Positions 54,403 to 64,000 are shown, counted from the first letter of the stretch. The stretch: DNA of 64,000 bases from Adiantum capillus-veneris (GCA_014529385.2 CM043948.1:23984451-24048450); one strand, 5' to 3'. Made by a program: numbers and translations. The notes: generated from the letters alone by a model not told the origin.

Positions 54403-57400
54403 GAAATGTTATATTAACGTCTTCAAAAGGCCATAATGACCTATGAGACCCGAAAGTTACAAAGTGGTGGATCTGATACAAAGTCAGAGTAACAAAATAA
54501 CCTAATAACCTACCAACAGTACAAAACAAAGATATATACTATGGGGTCCTAAGCTGGTCGATGTGAGCCAAGCAACAAACTAAGCAAAAAAAATAAATGG
54601 GCGGCTTGTTGGGATAGCTGAATCACAAGAGATCTATCATCAGTCGTTGGCGAATCTCATCAATTTCCTCCCTGGTTAGTAGTCTGAACGGGTGTCGTGC
54701 ATGCCTGGCCAGCGTGCTCCGAATTTTCTGTCGTAGCCTCCGTCGATGCTGTGTAGTTCTTCGCAGTCGCGGGCGCCTGGATTTCCCCAATTCAATCGCT
54801 CGGTCAATCAGTGTGCCTCTGGTGTGAGACGAGGGGGAGCTCTGCTGTGGGAGTGGCTCTTGCGGCTGTCCCGTGTCTACTATGAAAAAGTCTGCGATCC
54901 ATCTTTGAGACTGGCTAGCCTCTCCATTCATCAGGCTATCTCTGTGTTTGCGTAGCTCGAGCAAGAACAAACCCAGACATCTCTGATCTTCGTATCCCAT
55001 GACTCTTGAGAGTGGTCCAAAACCCTCTCTGAACAGGCAGTGGAATCGGCCTCGTATCTCGTAGTAGGCAGGGCAACGGCATGTATAGTGTAGCTCTGTC
55101 TCAGGTTCCATGTTACACAAGGTGCATGTCCTGTCTTCTGCTGGTACTCCGCTGTATCTCCCAGTTTCAATCCGCAACTGGTGAGAGGATGTGCGTAACT
55201 GGCCAATAGCACATCGTATCCCATGAGACAAGTGGGAATCCATGTATTTGGGTCTCGTCACAAAACCATCTTCTGTAAGCTGGAGAAGGTGGTCTCTGTA
55301 GAAAGCCATCTTCGTGCCCAATTCTTGTGCTGGTTGTATCCATGTCCTCCTGGTGTCTAGCTGGGTCAGGTCTTGGCGGATGAGCTTGGTGATCTCTGAC
55401 TGTGTAAGAGTGAGAGATGGTGCATCCAATGAGTAATGGAATGGTGGCAGCCTGTCGATGTTGAACCCATGTGCCTGAAACCATGATGTCATCTCCCCAT
55501 ACCAGCATGTTGTATCTCCTTGTATGGCTAACTGTCGAGAGGATTCAAGTGCTATGCGAGCATATCTGTTTCTAGGAAGTTCCCATGTGCGGCTTATGAA
55601 GGAGATTGATTTGGTGATCGCCTCCACCACTAGTGGGGGGGCCGCTAGCTCTGCTCGGATAATGGCTCGCGGTACTGATGCCTTGGCTCTAATGAGCCGC
55701 GAGATCATAGAGACGAGAGGTTTCTCCATGTTCCCCCAACCGACTGTGCGACCCTGCCTCCCGTGGTGATCCAGTGAAGGTCCCCATATCTCGGTTCCAT
55801 AAAGCAATGCTGAAGCCACCAAGGTGTCAAAGAGCCAGAGCTTCGTTCGGGGCTCCTGAACCTGAACCTGCGAACACATCCTTTCCAATCTAGTATCTAC
55901 CCAATGCTGCGTGGGCTCTAGTAAGTCTGGTCTCAGCTGCTCTTCTGAGTGAGAATGCAGGTCCGCTGAAAACCACTCCAAGGTAAGTGTAAGCGTTTGT
56001 GTACTCCACAGTCTCCTGGCCGTATGTGAATGTAGGTGCTGACCTCCTGATCCACTGTGGGGTGGTATTAAACACCATAACCTTGGTTTTACCCAGGTTG
56101 ACAGACAAACCACTTTCGTGGGCAAACGTATGCAGAGCATCTAGTTGACGTTGCATTCCCTCTGGGGATTCGGAGATCAACACTATGTCATCAGCATATA
56201 ACAAAAGTGGAATCCATGTCCCTGCCAACTGAGCCCCTTTATCTCCATTGGTGTCAATGTAGTCAGAAATCTCATCCACATACATACCGAAAAGAGTAGG
56301 AGAGAGCGGGCAGCCCTACTTCACCCCAATAGTGGAGTGAACTGGTGTTGAAAGTCCCTCCAGGGTTCGTACATGCCCTACTACTGATCTGTACAATGCC
56401 ATGGTCCCCCAAATGAGTTCTGTGGGTACTCCCATTTCCTGTAGTCTGCGCATAAGTCTAGCTTTGGGTACTGTGTCAAAAGCTTTGCGGAAGTCCACAA
56501 AGCTACAATAGATCCGTCTCCCATGAGATCTGCCTTCCTCGATGATGGCCCTGAGTGTCAGGATATGGTCAAGAGTAGAGAAGCCTCTCCTGAATCCTGC
56601 CTGTCTTGTTGCACGTATTCCCTCCCTCTCTGCCCATCGACTCAGCTGTTGCTCAAGAATGGATGCATACAACCGTGCCAGTGTGTGCCCAATCATAATA
56701 GTGCGATAATTCCCAGGCTCCATGGGGTCTCCTGATTTGAAGATAGGTACGATCGTAGATAGGCTCCAAGTGTTCGGTAGGCCCTCACACATGGCACGGT
56801 TAAACATGATTGCTAGAAGCTCTGCTAGTAGGTCTTTGGCATGCATGAAATGCTCAACGACTAGGCCGTCATGATCATATGCTCTCCCAGTCTTCATCCT
56901 GTCAATAGCTTTCTTCACCATCTCAACGGTGGAAAAGACACATGCGTGTGGGCATGGATCGGGGGGGTCGGGGAGGGACGGCTGTCCAGATACTGTGTAC
57001 AAAGATGATGCGTACTGACCCCAGGTCTCTGCGGTAAGACCACAAATTCTCACATGTAAAGCGCGCACCCTTCTCCTCTGCTCCTCAAGTGTCCGATTAA
57101 TGATGTTGCTAGGTGTGGACGTGGGTGTTATCTCCTTGCCTTTCCCTTTCTTGGCCACCCTGATCCATTTCTCGGCTTCGTCTGCCTTCTGTTGAGTTTT
57201 GGTAAGAACATCCACCCAAGAAGTCGTCATTTCTTTGTGCTGCTCTTCTCCCTCTTGGATGGCCCGTACTTGCTCCTTGATCGTGTTGATTTCTTCGATT
57301 ACTGAGGGTTGCAGTTCGCCCTCTTCCAGTGTGTTTCTTGATCGTGCTTCGGCGAGATCTTTCTTGAGTGACACGATCTCTTCCTCTTGGGTCGTCACTT

Positions 57401-57720
57401 GGTCTTCCAGCGTGCTTATCTTGCTCTCTTGGATCAACACGCGTCCTTCGAGCATGTTTATTGTACCCCAGAGATTGCGGTTCATCTTGGTAATGGTCTC
57501 CGTCATTTCCTCTTTGCATTTTCAAATGGCATCCTCTAGGGGGTCGGCTTTTTCGTTCGTCTTCCTCATGTTTGATCGCGGTCCGCAAGGGGGTTAGATG
57601 TGCGTGTGTACCCACTCTAGCAGCGGGCGAGGCACTAGATGTACGTGTGCACCCACACTGGCGGCGATCGCGACGAGTGGCGGAGCGCGAGGCGGTGTGG
57701 GCCGGTGCCCTCAATATGTT
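54400..57720 (-). mobile_element. LINE family B, copy B1, with internal deletion
   Basis: Minus-strand LINE with ORF1-like sequence at the 5' end, reverse transcriptase and C-terminal zinc-binding domain. The RT motifs are CSFVDFRKAFDTVPK, GVK*GCPLSPTLFG (TAG at about 56,313), LLYADDIVLISESPEG, NLGKTKVMVF and YTYLGVVFSG. The zinc domain is CTLCNMEPETELHYTCRC near 55,110. There are frame changes near 56,290 and 55,900. The 3' end meets a pure GA array, with the hairpin at 54,428-54,442. The endonuclease domain is missing (see the fused frame). Family B differs clearly from family A and is nearer to family C. Confidence 0.9.
56316..57506 (-). CDS. ORF1 coiled coil fused in frame to reverse transcriptase (LINE B1)
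   Basis: An open frame of 396 residues. Residues about 10-60 form a probable coiled coil (LEGRVLIQESKISTLEDQVT ... EEEIVSLKKDLAEAR), then a basic stretch ends RVRALHVRICGL. From about residue 167 (TAETWGQYASSLYTVSGQ) the sequence is the linker before RT, and from about 215 the RT itself (IVPIFKSGDP, YRTIMIGHTLARLY, QAGFRRGFSTLDHI, FVDFRKAFDTVP). Family C has an endonuclease and a linker at the join (61,930-61,070), so about 1.2 kb has been lost here without breaking the frame. It ends at TAG where relatives have Gln of KQGCPLSP. Probably a deletion product; a functional fusion is possible but unsupported. Confidence 0.7.
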   Translation of the reverse strand: MTETITKMNRNLWGTINMLEGRVLIQESKISTLEDQVTTQEEEIVSLKKDLAEARSRNTLEEGELQPSVIEEINTIKEQVRAIQEGEEQHKEMTTSWVDVLTKTQQKADEAEKWIRVAKKGKGKEITPTSTPSNIINRTLEEQRRRVRALHVRICGLTAETWGQYASSLYTVSGQPSLPDPPDPCPHACVFSTVEMVKKAIDRMKTGRAYDHDGLVVEHFMHAKDLLAELLAIMFNRAMCEGLPNTWSLSTIVPIFKSGDPMEPGNYRTIMIGHTLARLYASILEQQLSRWAEREGIRATRQAGFRRGFSTLDHILTLRAIIEEGRSHGRRIYCSFVDFRKAFDTVPKARLMRRLQEMGVPTELIWGTMALYRSVVGHVRTLEGLSTPVHSTIGVK

Positions 57721-57794
57721 CAGCTGTGTGTGTGCGCGCGCGCGCGCGCCTCGAAAACAAAAGTGAAGGAGGAGGGGGAGGGGGAGGGGGTAGA
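57721..57794. repeat. (GT)n(GC)n and GGGGGA purine tract
   Basis: GTGTGTGTGCGCGCGCGCGCG followed by an impure purine tract (GGAGGAGGGGGAGGGGG). It lies between the 5' end of LINE B1 and the 3' end of fragment B2. Confidence 0.8.
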
Positions 57795-57880
57795 AATGAA
57801 ATGTTATACTAAGTCCTCAAAAGGCCATAATGACCTATGGGGCCCGAAAGTTAAAAAGTGGTGGGGGCGGGGGCGGGGTT
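57795..57880 (-). mobile_element. LINE family B, 3' end fragment (B2)
   Basis: About 85 bp matching the 3' end of B1 (AAATGAAATGTTATA(T/C)TAA, AAAAGGCCATAATGACCTAT and CCCGAAAGTTA), with the same hairpin at 57,822-57,836. It is a severely 5'-truncated copy. Its 3' junction is the purine tract at 57,765-57,790. Confidence 0.8.
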
Positions 57881-57956
57881 TTAAATAAATAAATATATAT
57901 ATATATATATATATTTATTTATTTATATATATATATATATATTTATATATATTTAC
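57881..57956. repeat. AT-rich palindromic tract
   Basis: AAATAAATAAATATAT... runs into ...ATATTTATTTATTTATAT, an inverted A/T repeat of about 70 bp capable of forming a hairpin or cruciform. It lies at the cut end of LINE fragment B2. Confidence 0.85.
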
Positions 57957-58002
57957 TTCCTACCCGTAGAAGAAGGGGGGGACATCCTACGCGTTAAAAC
58001 AT

Positions 58003-58037
<35 letters not shown>

Positions 58038-58337
58038 AGAGGAAGGGGGAGGGACATCCTACGCGTAGCAAAGCACGCGGGGAGGGGGGGGCGGGCCTGC
58101 AGAGGGGGGTGCAACACACGAACAGGGCAGGGCCGCGGGGGGGCTGGGCGACAGGCGCGGTGGTGTAGCTCAAGCAGAGGCGGGGGGGCAGTGAGGCGGG
58201 CACGTGGGTGTAGTGCAGGGGCGGGTGCGAGGGTGCAGCGCGAGGGGCAGAGGCGGGGAAGGGGGCCAGGGCAGCAGCACAGTGCGGGCAGCAGGGCGCG
58301 CGCACGAGCAGCAGAGCAGCGCGGGCAGCAGAGCAGA

Positions 58338-58382
<45 letters not shown>
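57957..58382. repeat. G-rich low-complexity region with a 32-G run and a GA array
   Basis: An uninterrupted G run at 58,005-58,036 is followed by a duplicated block (GAGGGACATCCTACGCGT(A/T) here, GGGGGACATCCTACGCGTTA just before the run), then GC-rich sequence of GGGGC, GCAGC and GCGCGC motifs, and about 42 bp of pure GA (58,341-58,382). The open Pro/Ala-rich frames are composition artefacts. Confidence 0.85.
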
Positions 58383-58387
<5 letters not shown>

Positions 58388-61300
58388 AGCTTTTTTACGT
58401 CTATAAGAAGGCCAAAATCGGCCTATGATACAAATCAATGTACATGAGTGTGTCTTCCGTCCATCGGAAAGACAAAAGTGCTGAAAAAAACTGATAAAAT
58501 TGATACAAGGAAATACAAATCCCCATAATGTGTGTGTGGAGACTCCATGAAAGTGGGGGTGTATGGAGCGCTATCTCTATGGTAGCCTATATGCAAGAGG
58601 GTAGTACAAGCATGATAATGCATGTGAGTGACTAACTAGCTCCGTCCTGTACTAATGGGTGGGTGTAAGATGTGGTACATAGGTGGAGGTGGGGTCAGGG
58701 CTGCTCGGATTGCCGCAGCGGGATCGGCCACCATCTGGGCTCGTCTCTCCTCAGTAGCTCGGCGATCTCGGGCCTGGATCTCTGCAATCTGGCGTCGGTG
58801 AAGTCTCAGGACCCGGCAGCCTGTAGCGCGGGGTCGTCTCCTAGCTCTGGAGGTCTCAGCCTGCTGAAGAGTCACCCCTCTCTGTATGTCTGGAGGGCTG
58901 GTAGATGTCGGGAGATGAAAAAGTCAGTGAGCTGTGTCTGTCGCCCTCCTGTCTGAGCAACGGTGGTGGGCTGGAGTAGGGTAATCTCTGTGTCTTTGTA
59001 TCTCTAGTAAGAAACGCCCGAGCTGTCACTGGTCTCTGGAGGCCATGATCTCTCTAATTGTAGGCTGTCCTGTGAATAGAGCCTCATATCTGCCTCTAAT
59101 GTCATCATTAACCCTGCATCTGCACACAGAGTGCTCCTCATCCTCCATCTCTACTCTACATATGCGGGATACCCGCTCCTCTCTGGAAGTGTCTGCTGCT
59201 CTGCCAGTCTCAATCTCTAGTCGATGTGATGAGACCCTCTGCTGGCCAATCGCCACCCTCGAGCTGTGAGGCATGTAAGTATCCATGTAGCGCGGTCTTT
59301 GGATGAACCCGTCTGCTGATATGCCCAAGAATTGATCTCTGTAGTGTGACAGTCTCGATCCGAGGTCGGATGTGGGCCATGTCTGGCTAATGTAGAGCTG
59401 CCAGAGATCCTGTCTGAGCACAATATTCCTCTCACTATGTGAGAGGTGAAAGTGGGGTGAATCTGGATCATACTGAAAGGGCGGTAGCCTGTCCATGTCC
59501 AATCCATGGCTATCAAACCATGCTCTAACCTGAGTGTACCAAACTGTGCTTAGTCCTGACTCTGATTTGTGTATAGATGCCTCAAAAGCTCTGCGTGTGA
59601 GTCTGTCTGCTGGGAGTCCTCTCATCCTCTGAATGAAGCAGATAGTCTGGAATAGTGCCTCTACTACCATGGGGGGTGCAACTAGCTCTGCTCTGACGAT
59701 GTCATGCTGGAGTGAAGGCTTCCCGCGAAATAATCGCGAGATCATCCGTACTTGTGGTCTCTCGATCGCACTCCACTGGGGGGCTGTGAGGCCTGGGGCC
59801 AAACTGTCGCTGCATACAACATAGCTGGTGTGACTAGTGTGTCAAATAGCCACCCCTTCATATGGGGCTCCTCGAAGTGTGCCTGGTGACATCTCCGCTC
59901 TAGCATGCTCAAAGCTGCATATCCCCGTGTGAGTCTGTCTGTGGCTGCCTGTCTCATGCTGAAGGGGCCGGGCAAGCTCGTGAATGTAACTCCCAAGTAG
60001 ACATAGGAAGTGACCACCTCTATCTGTCCGCCAGCTGCTGTGAATCTTGCTGAACCCCTCACCACATGGTTGGTGTGGAAGATCATGACCTTGGTCTTGC
60101 CAAGGTTTACTGTCAAGCCCCTGTGTGTACAAAACTCATCCAGGGCAGCTAGGTGGCGTTGTAACCCCTCGGGTGACTCTGAAATCAATACAATATCATC
60201 AACATATAATAAAAATGTGTATAGGTGTACCTGCGAGGTCTGCTCCCTCTCCTCCGGCCCGCAGAATGTAGTCCTCAATCTCGTCGATGTAGAGCCCGAA
60301 GAGAGTAGGGGAGAGTGGGCAGTCTTGCTTAACACCGATGGTGCTAGCAATGGCCTCGGACAACCCTCCTAAACACCGTACCCTCCCAGTCACCTGCTCA
60401 TAGACTGCATAGATGGCCCAAATCATCTCTGAAGGGATCCCCAAGCTCTGGAGGCGTCGAAAGAGCCTCTCTCGTGGCAGTGTATCAAAAGCTTTGCGGA
60501 AATCCACAAAGCAGCAGTATAATCTCTTCTTCCGCACCTTTGCCCCATCAATAAGGCAACGTAGAATGAAGATGTGATCAATGGTGGAGAAAGCTCGTCG
60601 AAAACCAGCCTGGCCTCGTGCTCGGAGACCCTAAATCTCTGCATAAGAACTCAGCTCTGCCTCAAGTACTAGCCCGTAGAACTTGGCCATGGTGTGGCCA
60701 ATCATGATGGTCCTGCAGTTTCTTGGATCCAGGGTGTCGCCAGATTTGTGGAGAGGCACAATAGTGTGCCTGGTACACTCCTTTGGGAAGCCCTCCCCTA
60801 TAGCTCGGTTGAAGACATGTGCAATCAACGGGGCTATAGTGGAGGCTGTGTATGAGATGCTCACTTTGTAACCCTGTGTGGTCGGCCGAGCGGCCATGCT
60901 GCAATCGGTCTATAGCCCTCTGAACAATCTCTGCTGTGAAGAAAGAAGAGCTAGTAGGGCGAGGCTCGGGTGACTCGGGGATGGGAGGTTGACTAGGTAC
61001 CTCATACAATCTCTCAGCATAATCATGCCATGTCTGTGGATCCCTGATAGGCGTGGTCGGTGGTGGCTCTCATAGAGTATGCCATGCTACTGCACTATCC
61101 ATGCTCATGAATAAGCGGTATAGCTCAAGCTCCTGTGCCTCCTCGAAGGCCCGCCTCTTCCAGCGTGTGAGGGTCTTCATCTGTCGCCTGGCCTCTCTCT
61201 CTGTGATCTCTCCAAGTGCTCGTTGAGCTCGTAGTCGACAATAGAGAGCCCTACACTCATCATCATACCAACGGTTCTGTGGCATAGTCCTAGGGAGAGG

Positions 61301-61938
61301 TGTGTGGCCAGAGTGGGTGGTGTGGGGGAATGAGCTGATGGCAGATGTCTAAAGGACGGATGTGATGTGTGAGGTGAGTAGGTGTAGTGGGGTGTCAGGG
61401 TGAAGCAAAAGAAGATCGTCCTCAACCTGAGCTGAGTATATGTGTGCTAGCTCGTGTGTGAAGTGGATGGTGGGGTGTGGGGTGCGTGTCACGGGTGTGT
61501 GTGTGTGGGTGTCTCCCTTGAGGGAGAGTGGGAGATATGTGTGATCGGCTCCAATGGGTAGGGGTGGAATGGTGAAAGAGCTGAGTAAGTGGGTGGCCTC
61601 TCTGGATCCCATGATGTAGTCTATTGTACTCGCTCCTCCAGCTGTGACTGAATGTGGCATGCATGTCAATCCTCGTGAAGTAGGCCACCGGGCCATCCCG
61701 TTATAAATAACGAGATGGTGTCGAGAGCCTAGTGTAAGTAGGTGGGGGGGGCAATAGCGAGTGTGAGTAGTGTCGGCTGAAGCTCGTGCTGCAAACTCCT
61801 CATGTATGGTAGGTAGTATCTATGGATCCTCTGGGTCAAATCCCTCGCACTGATCACTGCCTGTCCTAGCATTGAATTCTCCCATAAGGAAGACTTCCCC
61901 AAGTGTAGAGTACTCCAGGATCTCCTCTGACAAGCAAG
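58383..61938 (-). mobile_element. LINE family C (5'-truncated within the endonuclease)
   Basis: Minus strand, from 61,938 down: the end of the endonuclease (EVFLMGEFNARTGSD, then TIDYIMGSRE and PIGADHTYLPLSL), a linker (NRWYDDECRALYCRLRAQRA), the RT (YEVPSQPPIPESPEPRP, SGDTLDPRNCRTIMIGHTMA, CCFVDFRKAFDTLPRERLF, KQDCPLSPTLFGLYIDE, catalytic LLYVDDIVLISESPEG, NLGKTKVMIFH) and the zinc-binding domain (ICRVEMEDEEHSVCRC, about 59,120). YVDD replaces the usual YADD. There are frame changes near 60,200 and 60,620 and a TGA near 61,070. The 3' end meets GA (58,341-58,382), with the hairpin at 58,409-58,424, and the truncated 5' end also meets GA (61,939-62,003), so the copy lies inside a GA array. 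Confidence 0.9.

Positions 61939-62003
<65 letters not shown>
61939..62003. repeat. (GA)n microsatellite at the 5' end of LINE C
   Basis: About 65 bp of pure GA. On the minus strand the (TC)n runs directly into endonuclease-coding sequence, so the array marks the 5' junction of the truncated LINE. Confidence 0.92.
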
Positions 62004-62005
<2 letters not shown>

Positions 62006-62240
62006 GGTACCGGCCAGGGAGCCAATCACTGCTTGCCTGCTATGCTCTACAATGCACTCTGATGATCCAAAGGGTGAAGGGGGACGGACATATATACTGC
62101 TCCATGTGCCCCCCCTCCTCTCGTACTCGAGACAAGCCGACCACCCAAGTGACCACCCTACGTGGGTGGCTCACTTGAGTGAAATTGAATGCAGGGTGGG
62201 CTCACACATGCCCCCTGACCTCATAAGGAACTGGGCTCGC
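62004..62240. other. Intergenic, no gene recognised
   Basis: CCACC and ACTTG(A/G)GTG blocks recur near 62,140-62,180 (GTGACCACCCTACGTGGGTGGCTCACTT, partly self-complementary). ATATATAC near 62,090 could be a TATA box on either strand. No coding sequence was recognised. Confidence 0.4.
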
Positions 62241-63560
62241 GAGAGGCAGAATTACACCTCCCTATGGCACTCCTTGTACTTTTGGGAGAAACCGGAGATG
62301 ATCTACTGTGGCATCTGCCTCCAGAACGGACATCGGATGTGCCAACTCGTCGTAGTCCGAACTAGCATCATCATCCGTATGATCCCCCTCTCTATCTGGA
62401 ACAGGTGAATGTGCTCAAGGGGAAGCTTCTCCAGCAGGTACATTTGCACTAGGTTGTGGAACCTTATGATCTAGTGGTTGAGGTTGTGGAGCTGAAGGGA
62501 AAGGCCGAGCGGGGGGGGGGGGGGGGGTCATAATCTGGAAATGATTTATTCCTCAACCGCTACAATGGGTGGAACATGGGGTCGAACCGAAACATGCCGA
62601 GAAGCCCCCTCTTGAGGTAAACTAGGAGCTCCTTTGAGGATGGAGGACTCATAAAAAATGACATCACGGCTATGCTCGATGGTCTTGGTTGTAGGATCAT
62701 ACAACCGGTAGGTGCCCACCACAGAGTCATAACCCACATGGATGAGTGACCTAGATTTAGAATCAGACTTGGTTCTCTTCTTCTTTGGGATGTGCACGAA
62801 GGCATCTCATCCAAAGATACGCAAATGGGAGATATAAGGTTTTTGGCCAAAATAGGCCTCATGAGGAGTCTTCTCTGGGACAGCGGTGGTAGGAGCGCGG
62901 TTGAGAATGTGCACTGCAGCAGTAACAGCCTCGGCCCATTAAGTGCGAGGCAAAGCCCGGTGCTCAAGCATAGCACTCGCCATCTCCACAACCGTCCGAT
63001 TCTTCCACTCAACCACTCCATTCTCTGACGGAGTGCCCATGTTCGCCAATTCACGGCGAATCCCATACTTTGCACAGTAATCCACAAACTCATGAGAGGT
63101 AAACTCTGAGCCATGATCCGTCCGTACTGCCTTCACGTTATATCCAGATTCACGCTCGACAAGAGCTTTCTAGCAAATAAAAGTAGGCAGTCTCTCGGGC
63201 TTCTTTTTCAAGAAATACAACCACATGAACCTGCTGAAATTATCTACAATCAACATAAAGTAGAGTAGGCTTCCCAAAGAAGCAGTAGACATTTGCCCAC
63301 ATAAATCAGTGTGCACTAAGCTCCAAAGGAACTGTAGCTCGTCGGGAAGCCTTTTTAGGGAAAGCTTCTTGGTGTTGTTTCCCGTGAATACAGGGAACAT
63401 ACGCGCCTGCAAGTGAATGAGACTGAGAGAAGGAGAGAGAAAAGATACGACACCGAGAGGTTGTAAAACCCTCCTCCGAAGGCCCCACTCTCGTCGGCGA
63501 GAGTGGTCTACTTTGATTGCACAATGGTGTACAATGCGTATGCAATGGACTGATGCAACT
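62241..63560 (-). pseudogene. Ty1/copia integrase remnant (Copia-4)
   Basis: Minus strand, in order: GAG-pre-integrase end GKQHQEAFPKKASRR (about 63,370); HTDLCGQMSTASLGSLLYF and NFSRFMWLYFLKKK (first Asp); a stop at about 63,171; KAVRTDHGSEFTSHEF (second Asp); NMGTPSENGVVEWKNRTVVEMA (Glu, with NGVVEW for the usual NGVAER); the post-integrase region KSRSLIHVGYDSVVGTYRLYDP and HSRDVIFYE (about 62,760-62,640); and a Pro-rich linker (PQPQPLDHKVPQPSANVP, about 62,470), interrupted by a 15-G run at 62,513-62,527. Reverse transcriptase and LTRs are absent. It is a dead fragment and a different family from Copia-1, -2 and -3. Confidence 0.85.
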
Positions 63561-64000
63561 TGGACTATGCCGATGACGACGATGGTGATGACGACGGCGA
63601 CTTGATGGCTGAAATCTGTGGTCTTCTAACTGCTGAATTTTGGGACTGTTTCGGTGGCTGAAAATGACTGTTTTGGCTGCGTTTTAATGGCTGAATTTGG
63701 GGGGAACTTCTGCAACCAACTTGGGGCTGATCTGCTAAGGTACCATAGGCTGGAAACGCTATGTATCTGCTGCAGATTAGGGCTGAATATCAAAAATGCT
63801 GATGCAAGGCTGAGCTAGCAAAAACGCTAGTGCTGATCTGGGGCAGAATCTAAAAACGCTGATGGTGCTGTGTTTTCAAGGGCTGAAATCTGAGGGTACA
63901 AAAACGTTGGCTCTACTGCTCTGCTAGCGACCAAAACGCTGATGGCTTGGGCTGTTGCAGATGGGTAAAAACGCCAGGGAAGGGATCTTGTAGGCGAGGC
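63561..64000. repeat. Degenerate repeats around AAAACGCTGATGGCTG
   Basis: The words AAAACGCT, GCTGAT and GGCTGAA(A/T) recur many times between about 63,600 and 63,990, at irregular spacing of roughly 30-60 bp (examples near 63,640, 63,755, 63,800, 63,825, 63,850, 63,930). On the minus strand this would be upstream of the Copia-4 protease/gag region, so it may be element leader sequence or a minisatellite. There is no convincing coding sequence. Confidence 0.5.

Noticed and set aside
57953-58438. Pro/Ala/Leu-rich open frames over the G-rich region
   Set aside because: They follow from G runs and GC-rich low complexity; no conserved protein feature.

Overview
The window looks like a repeat-dominated stretch of a large land-plant nuclear genome. 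The evidence is spliced genes with GT-AG introns, a remnant of a plant-type GDSL esterase/lipase, Ty1/copia elements primed from initiator tRNA-Met (TGGTATCAGAGC next to the LTR), a FAR1/MULE-type transposase, a Tourist-like MITE and very long GA microsatellites. A Helitron that carries both an RPA-like gene and an AP-endonuclease domain, together with LINEs unlike the usual angiosperm L1 type, makes a fern or another non-flowering plant plausible, but that is a guess. No intact, clearly functional host gene is seen; the best host candidates are a decayed GDSL gene (4.6-5.6 kb) and an unrecognised three-exon model near 53 kb.

Layout, left to right. 0-4.6 kb: minus-strand short-LTR element, a piece of Ty3/gypsy LTR, GA repeats and a SINE-like sequence. 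4.6-5.6 kb: GDSL pseudogene. 6.0-11.4 kb: GA arrays, two copies of LINE family A and a copia fragment. 11.4-17.36 kb: element G, a gag-protease LTR element without visible pol but with an open 347-codon 3' ORF. 17,360-37,090: a MULE with 40-bp terminal inverted repeats, inserted exactly at the polypurine tract/3' LTR junction of element G, which resumes at about 37,103. The MULE holds a Ulp1-type cysteine protease gene (plus strand) and a FAR1-like, SWIM-containing MULE transposase (minus strand), and was later hit by two complete copia elements: Copia-1 in a Ulp1 intron (TSD ATGTA) and Copia-2 in its last exon (TSD CTTAT). 39.9-41.2 kb: gypsy integrase remnant and 3' LTR with a 37-G tract. 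42.7-43.1 kb: a PIF/Harbinger-type MITE. 43.3-50.1 kb: a decayed minus-strand Helitron (RPA-like gene, Rep, endonuclease) broken by a short-LTR element. 50.5-52.1 kb: a foldback repeat. 53.0-53.9 kb: unrecognised spliced gene. 54.4-62.0 kb: LINE families B and C. 62.2-63.6 kb: a minus-strand copia remnant.

The two most striking signals are (1) the nested MULE that combines a Ulp1-like protease with a FAR1-like transposase between perfect-looking ends, and (2) three diverged LINE families whose 3' ends all abut GA/TC (or purine) repeats and share a short 3' hairpin whose stem shows compensatory changes, suggesting a microsatellite-targeting plant LINE lineage. Many otherwise clean frames are interrupted by TAG codons where a Gln codon is expected, a pattern that fits decay of methylated CAG sites.
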